From the NCBI GenBank assembly GCA_035048485.1, contig CM068581.1, positions 59,812,393 through 59,876,392 of the forward strand: DNA of 64,000 bases, written 5' to 3'. Shown in pieces: positions 24,893 to 35,000 of this stretch. The translations under genes were made by a program, and so were the position numbers. The notes below the pieces were generated by a model. That model was not told where the DNA came from and did no database searches. It saw only the letters and a list, made by a program, of their open reading frames with translations. This DNA comes from Pteria penguin. Its lineage: Eukaryota > Mollusca > Bivalvia > Pterioida > Pteriidae. How positions within the stretch are numbered: the first letter of the stretch is position 1; the number at the start of each line of letters is the position of its first letter.

Positions 24893-25932
24893 AATAATGT
24901 ATTTAGTCTTAGAAACTCCTCTATTTTTCTATTCTCTGTAGAGACAAAACTGTATACAAGGTAAGAAAGAGACGGTGTTCTGCCCCGATGGCGAGTACAA
25001 ATATCAATTGTAAAACCCCTGTACTGAAGTGACTGTTATAGAATCAGCTGACCGATATACTCTACTAAATGATACTCGAATAAAGACCTGTTTCACTCAT
25101 AGGTTTATTAAACTTGTTGCTTGTTGATAGAGTTATACACATACATATACAATACACTCATAGATATACAATTAAAGTCATGCCACATCCATTGCTTTAT
25201 TATGACGCAAATCCTTGATGTATCTTGAACGCTGATAGTAACAGTAACTTCCGTTGGATCTATTGATTATTTACCACCTATTTCTATTAGGCGGATTTAA
25301 TAAATTAAGGAAGTCCAAGGGTTACGATATCTTCGGCTATATGTCAGTTGACTTTGTGGATAAATTTGACATAAGTAACTTTAGACTCGAAAGGGAATAT
25401 AATAAGCCAACCGCCACGGAAACCTTTCCAGTACTATAATGTACATCATTGCGTGAGTTGTACTATTATCTGATTGACTGTAAATTTTGAGAATCTCTGT
25501 TAGAGATAATAGTAAAAACATGGAAATGTATATTACGGTAAACAGAATTCAGCTCTAATGGGAACTATACTGGTGACAGTATGACAATCACCAGCTACAC
25601 ACTATTATAGTCAGGTTATGACAATCACTGTTACTTGCTAGACTGATTACTGTGTGACAATCACCATGTATCTAGTATACTTGGAAAGCTCATTCCCCAT
25701 AATATTGTTTGAACTTTTCCTAGACTGACATTCCCAAAGTAATCGTTATAGATGAGTTAAAATACCATGATATTATGACAGTTTTAACTGTTCAAAGTAT
25801 ATAGCCATAGCTATCCAAAGCCGTACATGTGAAGCAATAAAATCTGCTAGTCACGGAGCTCACTCTGGCCGATGTGAAGGAGCTGGTCTCTCATTAGTCA
25901 CTGGTCTCTTTTTTATCATGAGCCATTGTGAA
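24190..25932. other. Intergenic region between convergent genes
   Basis: The ASB-like gene (plus) and the Ubl-vWA gene (minus) converge here. The region includes a long TA microsatellite and short open frames without recognisable domains. On the minus strand AATAAA occurs at 25196-25201 (read as TTTATT on plus), a candidate poly(A) signal for the Ubl-vWA gene with a ~730-bp 3' UTR. Short imperfect repeats of 'tatgacaatcac' occur at 25580-25670. Confidence 0.5.
24802..24888. repeat. (TA)n microsatellite, about 85 bp
   Basis: Nearly pure alternating TA; the length may be compressed or expanded in the assembly. Confidence 0.95.
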
Positions 25933-26024
25933 TTACATGATTGAACATTTGACTTTGGATTTCTTCCGAGTAGATGGTAGTTTACTACACGAGGTGTCTT
26001 CCTCTTCAAGAACAGGAGGTGCGT
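25933..26024 (-). CDS. Ubl-vWA gene exon 12: acidic then polybasic tail with CaaX
   Basis: Acceptor 'gggtttcag|' at 26025, phase 1 entry. It encodes an acidic run (LEEED), then RKKSKVKCSIM and TAA. Cys-Ser-Ile-Met fits the CaaX rule with Met favouring farnesyltransferase; the basic run is the usual second membrane signal. Confidence 0.85.
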
Positions 26025-29000
26025 CTGAAACCCACAAGGAAATAAATGAATAAATAAAATATATATATATTGTCAAACTGGTAAGCCAGTCAAGACATTG
26101 GTAAGTCATATATTTTTAGATTGGAGTTTTTCTGCAATTTTAGAATTCTAAACGTTGGAATAAGTTGAATCCTTCATGTTTATTACTATACCTGAACACA
26201 AGGTTAAGGAGCATGCTGGTGTATCAAGCCATAACCTTTCCCCCTGTCTATTTGTAGGCAAAGTTTGTGATCAAGTATTTTTTTTTCACTTATGGGATAA
26301 TTTACCAAATGAAAGCATGCATCTTATGTAATATCTTAGGAATAATTGTGCATTTGCAACTTTCATTGGCGACATTTAATATTTGTTTTTAAACCCCCTA
26401 CTTCACAAAAAAAGAATGAGATGAGAAAAATGATTTTTTTGAAATTTCCTGAAATGAGTTTTTGACAAGAGCCATGTCTTTGACTTGGTGACATTGGACT
26501 TGAGCATAAGATACAGTAGCCTGTATGTGTAACCTGTTATATATGCTCCTATGGAATACTATTCCCATTAAAACAGTTCTAGTTTCAAATTCATTTCAGT
26601 GTAATTTTATGTCTTTATTTTCCTCCCTTGTTTACCCTGTCAGACATCTTTATGACTGTTTTAGAAGGCATATACACGAACATCAGACAAATCTTAATAA
26701 GCCAAATGAAATAGTTGGATCAAGTACAAGCATTTCAAAATAATCTATACATTAATTTTGAACTTTTACCGTTGGTGCATTTCCTATTCCAACGAATCCA
26801 TTTGTCATTTACTTGATCATAGGTGAAGGATGGCAATGTTTCGTTGTCTTTGCTGGTATCCCACCATGCTTCAGCGACATGACGCTAAGAATAAAAGCAA
26901 AAGTTTTAAAAACAACTTTTTCATATTAATTTAATATCATCATAGTCGTATTTTGCGTGGATCAGTGTATTAAATGTCCAACATATGATGTTTTGCCGTT
27001 TCCATTTCCGTTATTCTATTCTGACGTATCAATCCAAGCATGAATTTCGTATTAAAAATCTCGACAAAAAGTAGTTTGTCGGGCATGAGACCACAATATA
27101 TCATGTGTGGGCTTATCATTTCCCCGAGTTTTAGATTAGTTTCCGTAGAAGTTAATGGCGTCATAAGCGTTTTACGTCAGATACCGTCCCAAATTGGAAG
27201 TAACTCTGTATAACGAAAAGACCGAATAGGGAAATGCTACATTTCTTTAGAAATTTTTGATAGTGACGTCATTTTATTCAAAATGAAATGATATCTACGC
27301 TTTCAATGTAAATTGACAATGAGAAATATCGATAAAAGCTATTCACCCTTCCACAAAAAGCAATTTTTTCATTGTGATGACGTCATAAGACGTCTGAAAA
27401 AAAATTCCGACAAATAATGCATTTGTTTGTGATGTCATAAGTAGGACAACTGCACAGGTATTCGTAAACAAATCATGTGATAACTTTGAAACGGCTCCTT
27501 TGGTTTAACATATATTATAAAATACTGTATTTTATAGGATAGGCTAAACCAAAGGGGCCGTTTCAAAGTTATCACATGATTTGTTTACAAATACCTGTGT
27601 TTTAGACATGGTGGCATTTTCTGTCGACCAATTTGGATGAAATGTACAAAACGAATAGAGGAGTTATAGTACTTCATGTATACCATGTTTCATTAAAATC
27701 TTTCATGTGGTATAACAGCAGAAGTTAAAAATGTGAAGAATTGTTCCTATACACCCTCATTTGGAAGTCTTAAAAAATTCATAGAAAATCCAAAAATAGA
27801 GATATTGACAAAATTCTTTCAAAGTTACATTTCTTATCATAATTATGATCACAATAGTCCATAAGAAATCATCATTATCAATTAACTAGAAAATATGACA
27901 CTTTTCTGCATTGAAATCACCAAGTCCAAACAAATGTCGAAAAAAAACCCTAAAATTTGAATTTGGAAGGGAACCAAAACGACAATACGTCTTCACTCAC
28001 CCCTCTAGATCATTTCTATGCATTCTGTTTGTCTCTGTATACAGCCAGTATGAAGAAGAATATTGTCAAAGGAGGGTACTCTTTTGTGACCTACTTTTGA
28101 CTATGGTGGCGCCACCTGTAAAGAGGTCTGGACGAAAACAACAGAATATGTAGGGGATCATAAGTGATTTATTGCTAGGAAGATTTATGAAAATCCTTCC
28201 AACATTTTTGCAGAAAAAGTTGATGTAAAAATGGCTAAACATCCCCCCTCCCGCCTTTTTTTTTTTGAAGTCTTAAAGAATTCATTAAAAATCCAAAAAC
28301 TGAGATACTGACAAAATTCTATCACAATAACATACCTTACCATAATTATGATCAAAATAGTCATTAAGAAATTATCAATATCAATTAACTAAATAACATG
28401 ATACTTTTCTGCATTGAAATTACTCAGTCTAAAAACATGTCAAAAACTCGTAAATTTCTATTTGACGGCCCCGAACACAATTTTCGATAACCCATCTTTA
28501 TAGATTGTATAAATGGAATTAGTTTCCCCATTTGTGCACTGGTTCTGGAGTAGAAGATTTTTGAAGAGGGGTACCATTCTGGGCACTTTTGGTCCCGCCC
28601 TGGATCCACCCCTTGGGGAATCTGGATCCCGAACACAATTTTAGTAGGAGACCTTGAGTACATCATATATACAAAGTTTGATCCAAATCTCCAAAGCAGT
28701 TCCAGAGAAGAAGTCGAAAATGTGAAAAAATAAACGACGGACGGACGACGACAGACAACGGACGACGCACTATAACTATAGCTCACTTGAGCCTTTGGCT
28801 CAGGTGAGCTAAAAAGGTCTAGGATAAGTCGACGTATATTTCTATATATTCAATGAAAAGTCGACATTTATGTAAACCACAGCTTTTAAATGAAATGTCC
28901 ACGTACATTTATACAATCTATGGTAATTCCTACATCTATACTATGTATTCAGTCAATGGTAAGTCGATGTCCATGTATACCTCAACCAGTCGATGATGAG

Positions 29001-32000
29001 TCAGTCTCCATAGATACAACACTCAATCCATATCAATGCACTGTAAAACCACTTTTCGACTGTACTTTCACGACTATCTCACTTTAGATATATGCGTAAT
29101 AGATCATGTTCATGAGAAACCATATAATGCAGTCAAGATCTATACATATTGCCCGTGTGGCCCAGTGAATGAGGAGCTCGACTTGTGACCGATCGCGATG
29201 GTCCCGGGTTCGATTCCCGCTATGGGCACACCGAAGTTCTGTCTTTCAGATGAGACAGTAAAATTCGAGGCCCAGTGTAACTGCGGGCGTGGCACGTAAA
29301 AGATCCCTCGCTGCGTCGGGTGGGTTCGTTGCAAAGGTAAAAATTTCTGGGCGATGCACCATACAGATGCTGTCATCATATACGTTGAATAATCGTGGTG
29401 TGACGTAAAACATTATTCAGTCAAATCAATCTATACATGTATGTGCCTGGAACGAGTTTCACAAACTGGCATTCATACGATCCTAAGCTAAGATGGTACT
29501 AACATGACTTGCATTAATATTTAGAACAAGTTCTGTTTCGTTACTTAACAAAAACACAGGTATAGGAGTAGAATTTGCACCGTTGCATTTAAAAGAGTTC
29601 CTTATCTAACTTAAAGAAATGTGTAAAATGTTTTGTTTTATTTTTTAAATGTTCACACTGGGATGTACCTTGGACTTTTCTTCTTTTTCCGGCAATGCAC
29701 AAGCTCCTGATTTGGTTTGTGCTATTTCATTCATAAGAGTGCTTGCCTCCTCTGTAAGTTTGCCATCTTTCCTTAGCTCTTCAGTGAATGCTTCTAATTG
29801 TTCAGGTGCTGCTTCATTATAACAAACTGAAATAATTGAATCATGAGCATTATTATATATCAATTACATCGGTAAGATCCTATAATTATATTTTAGTAAA
29901 TCCAAAATATAAGACTTGGTCTTTTAAAAGATGCAGGTATGTTTAGATGTAACTTGTTATTTTGTTTTCTTGAAAATGTTTTGTGTGCCATCACTTTCCA
30001 TGGAGGCAATAACTGCAACAAAAATGAATAACATTCTTTCTTTTCTTAAACTTTGGTTTAACGCTGCTCTTCATATATTTATACATTAACAGAATTCCAA
30101 TCGTTCGACCATGAACATAATTGAAGAGACATATGTTGTTGAATGCGCATCTGGTGCATAAAATTACAACGTATATATATATATATCTAATATTTATTAT
30201 TTTTCATAAATAAGGAATTCAGCTTATAAGTCTATAAGTCACTATAAGTCATAGCCAAAGTGATACCTCGTGCGCCATAGTCATGTTATATCTCATGCAT
30301 CATAGTGATGTTACATCTCATATGTCATAGTGATGTTTAAGCCGGTGTGGCCTAGTGGATAAGGTGCTCGGCTCGTGATCGAGAGGTCGCGGGTTCGACT
30401 CCCGCCCGGGGCACACCGGTGTTCTGTCTTTCGGACGAGACAGTAAAAACCGAGGTCCCGTGTCACGGTAGGCGTGGCACGTAAAAGATCCCTCACTGCT
30501 TCGGGTGGGTCCGTTGCAAAGGTCTAAATTTGTATGCAATGCATCAGGCAGATGCCGTCACCATATACGTGAAATAATCGTGGAGTGACGTAAAACAATA
30601 ATCAAAACAAATCATAGTGATGTTATATCTCATGCATCATAGTGATGTTACATCTCTTGCATCATAGTGATGTTACATTTCATGCATCATAGTGATTTTA
30701 CCTCATGCGCCATAGTGATGTTATACCTCGTGCGCCACAGTGATTTTACACCTCATGTGTTGCCTCATGCACCATAGTGATGCTATACCTCGTGCGCCAC
30801 AGTGATTTTACACCTCATGTGTTGCCTCATGTGCCATAGTGATGTTATAACTCATGTCCCATAGTGATATTACATCTCATGAGCTAGTGCTGTTATACTT
30901 AATGCACTATAGCGATGTTACAACTCGTGTGAGATAATATTGCACTTCGTGTGCCATAGTGATGTTATACCTTATGCCTATGGTTATGTTATACTTTAGT
31001 AAATTAGTTTCATACATTACCTCCGAGAAACATTTCTGTGACGAGGGAAAAGTGTTTTAGATTCAGTACACAACCGCCAGTTTGTTCCGCAATCTCTTCA
31101 TAAAAGTTATATGCATTTGATCGATTCTTTCCACAGAATACACCATATATCTAGAACAAAAAAAAGGAGATAACAAAAAGGACTGGAGTCTTGAATGATT
31201 GCCCTTATAGAAGTAATATCCCCCATAGGTAATGATGGTTTACAACACTATCATACAGCATCACGACATCACAACTATAGAACATTCTCCTCTCCCCCCC
31301 CCTTTTTTTTACAGTCTCTCTTGTTGTCATGATAGTATCAGTAACTCAGTATTAAAACATCCATGGTCTGTTATGGCAAAGCCAACTACGAGGGCTGATT
31401 GATATGTTGTGAGCCTTGTATTGTTATGGCTATATCGACCGCGAGGGCTGATTGATATGTTGTGAGCCTTGTATTGTTATGGCTAAGTCGACTACGGGGG
31501 CTGATTGATATGTTGTGAGCCTTGTATTGTTATGGCTAAGTCGACTACGGGGGCTGATTGATATGTTGTGAGCCTTGTATTGTTATGGCTAAGTCCACTA
31601 CCAGGGCTGATTGATATGTTGTGAACCTTGTATTGTTATGGCTAAGTCGACTACGAAGGCTGATTGATATGTTGTGAGCCTTGTATTATTATGGCTAAGT
31701 CGACTACCAGGGCTGATTGATATGTTGTGAACCTTGTATTGTTATGGCTAAGTCGACTACGGGGGCTGATTGATATGTTGTGAGCCTTGTATTGTTATGG
31801 CTAAGTCGACTACGAAGGCTGATTGATATGTTGTGAGCCTTGTATTGTTATGGCTATATCGACCGCGAGGGCTGATTGATATGTTGTGAGTCTTGTATTG
31901 TTATGGCTAAGTCGACTACGGGGGCTGATTGATATGTTGTGAGCCTTGTATTGTTATGGCTAAGTCGACTACGGGGGCTGATTGATATGTTGTGAGTCTT

Positions 32001-35000
32001 GTATTGTTATGGCTAAGTCGACTACGGGGGCTGATTGATATGTTGTGAGTCCTGTATTGTTATAGCTAAGTCGACTACGTGGGCTGATTGATATGTTGTG
32101 AGCCTTGTATTGTTATGGCTAAGTCGACTACGGGGACTGATTGATATGATTGAACCTTGTATTGGTATGGCGAGTTAAAGAAAAATATTTAGTCTGTTGA
32201 CATTTCCGAGTAAAGGGAACATTCCGTTCTGACAGAGGATCTTGCAATGACAAAGCTTTCAGAGCATCGGGAACCAAGACTTCTGACAGTTAATCAGAAG
32301 AGCACCAGGTGCACTTTGTTGCGTGCAAATCAGAACCTTTTAGAGGTAAATCTTGCTCAATTTCTTCAGAGATTTGTAACTATGGATGAAATGTGTGTCC
32401 ACCATTTCCCCCCAGAGGGCAAACAACAGTCTAAACAATGGAAACATCCTGGTTCACCCCCGCCATGAAGGCAAAGACAGTCCATTAACTGGAAAGGTTA
32501 TGGCCTCGGTTTTCTGGGATACTGATTGTATTTTTATAGTAGATTGTCTACAAACGGGACAAACAATCAGTAGCATATACAATATATCATTCTGAGGCAG
32601 TTATGGGGGAAATATTGGAAAACTCAGTGAAGGTGTGTTATTCCACGAAGACAATGTCCCTGCTCACAAGTCTGTCATTGCTATGGCTGCCATTAACGAT
32701 TGTGGCTTTAGGTTAACTGGGCATCTGTCTTATTTGCCTGATCTCGCTCCATTAGACTTTCATCTATTTCCAAAAATGAAAACTGTAGTCATTTTCAGTC
32801 AGATTATGACATCATACATGCAAATGAAGACTTTCTGAGCGGTCAAGAAAAGGACTTCTTTAAAAGTGGAATGAGGCCCGTAAACAAATGTGTATAGATA
32901 CTAAACGGGATCATGTTGAAAAATAATACAATATGTCCATCAAAATTCAAACCCTTGCATATTAGGCTCATAACATATGAATCAACCCTCGTATGTAGAA
33001 GTTGTATATCGACATTAAATGACAAATAATTTTTAAAAACCAACAGCAAAATCTGTGAATTTATTTTACCAAAACTAAATATGACCGAATGTCGAAACCA
33101 GGAGACACAAAAAAAAAAATTAAATTTAATGAGCAGACAGTTCGACCTTATCTCCTATGGAAATTCCAGTGATTTCTGATTTCTTCCTCCTTTTCTATCA
33201 ACAACCTTTTTCAGTCGCAGGATATAAAGTGTGTTCATTTACCTTGATTTCCATGCCACTAAGGACACTAGCTTCTGTCCACCAGTTGATCTTCTGGTCA
33301 GTGTAAGAGGGCGGATGAGGTTCACAGTCACCGATGACCACTAAGGCTTTCGCGGAATTTTCCGACCAATCGAGCGTGTGTGCTCTAGAAAGCACCAATT
33401 CATAGCACTGAATCGAGATAGAAGAAAATGTCAGATATATCTACAAAATTTCAATTGAGAATATTCACTTCTGATATATTATTGTTTCTTAGGTTTGAGG
33501 CCCTTAATCCAGATTATGATCTTACTTGTTACTTTCGTATTTTTCACTGTTATAAAAACCCCTAGGAGGATGGAGGAAGACTGAGTGTCAGCAAAAAATC
33601 CTCTTACTAATGGCAAATGCCAGTTTCTTACATGCATTGGTTGGCCATTTTAGAGGTTTGTGCTTTACCATACTAGGACGATAATTTACTGAATTGTTAC
33701 TGGACAATATAATAATCACAGTGTTAATTTCTAGCTTAACATTTACCTCGGGTGTGTCACCACCCCCGGTAGAGGGCGTTTCCATGGCAAATTGTACAAG
33801 CTCGTCAACATTTGACGTCAAATCAACGTGACGTAAAGTGTAAGTGCTTGAGGAATCGCAATAGTCTCCGTGCGCCATTATACCAATCCTTATATTTGGA
33901 ATATCTCGTATCAGTCGCCGACAGGTCTCCTGTAGATTTGTTCTTACCTGTATTAATATGGAATTACAATTAAGTGTAAAGAAAAAATAGAAATGTATAA
34001 CATATATGTGCTTATAGATGCTTTACAGGGTGCGTACTGCAATTGGTATAGCTTATGCTTTAAATTATTCATCTGTTGTTCAATGTTGTATTATTGTAAA
34101 ATGTTGTATTATTGTAAAGAGCCATAGTTCGTTTGAAACCTCATATACTTGTTATACTTCACCATCAGTTACTCGTTGTACATTTGTATATGAATACACA
34201 CACACACACACATACACACACACACACACACACTAACACACATTTTATATATACACTATACCATATACATAATAATGTGTCAGACAGTATTATTCTGTGA
34301 TACTCACGGATTTGAGGTATTGGGACATGCTTCCGGTGGTGTCAAAAGAAAATACCACTTCAACATTGCGTCCATCTGCAGCAAAACTTGACAACATTGT
34401 CTGAAATTTCAATATTTATGACATGAGACATGAACTGATTAAAACTAAAGTTTACAGATTCACCATATGATGTTTAATTCAGGTAACGGTTTCTAATAAT
34501 AAATGTCTGGATCGTTGTTGAAAATATCTTAAATCTGACTGACACATAGCTGGAAAAGTGGCTTGTATTGAAAGCTTAGATTCTCCTTTCCTTATTCGTA
34601 TATAATACCCCATTCTGGTGAATCTATATAATTTTTATGATATGTCATTCAGTGACATAATGCAGATGGTTTCTGCAGTCCGCTTTATCTATTCTATGAA
34701 ATACTTACCATCTGTAAAGAAAAAATTATTGGAAGTAATGTGAGAAAGATATGGTACATATATGCTTCTATTTCTCCATAATATCGTTACACTTAACGAC
34801 ATAAGTATCACAAAAAAAGCGTAAATACATGGAAGTTTTGTGATTGCTTTAACCAAGAATTAATGATACTCACTATCTTTTTAGTTTTCAATGTAAAATC
34901 TCACCCCGCCCCCTTGTCTAATTCCTAGACGAACAGCATTAAAAGAAAATGTGAAAGAGAGGAGTATACACTGCTCTGAATACATTTTTATTAAACAGAA

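Noticed and set aside
25254..25439. Short ORF of 61 codons after a possible acceptor (ctattag)
   Set aside because: No partner exon, no domain, and it lies in the 3' region of a minus-strand gene.
26525..26743. 72-codon plus-strand ORF
   Set aside because: No domain; it lies in an intron of the minus-strand Ubl-vWA gene.
34870..34885. Second microexon candidate before 'gtgagtat' on the minus strand
   Set aside because: The upstream sequence is purine-rich with no pyrimidine tract, and longer versions contain stops.
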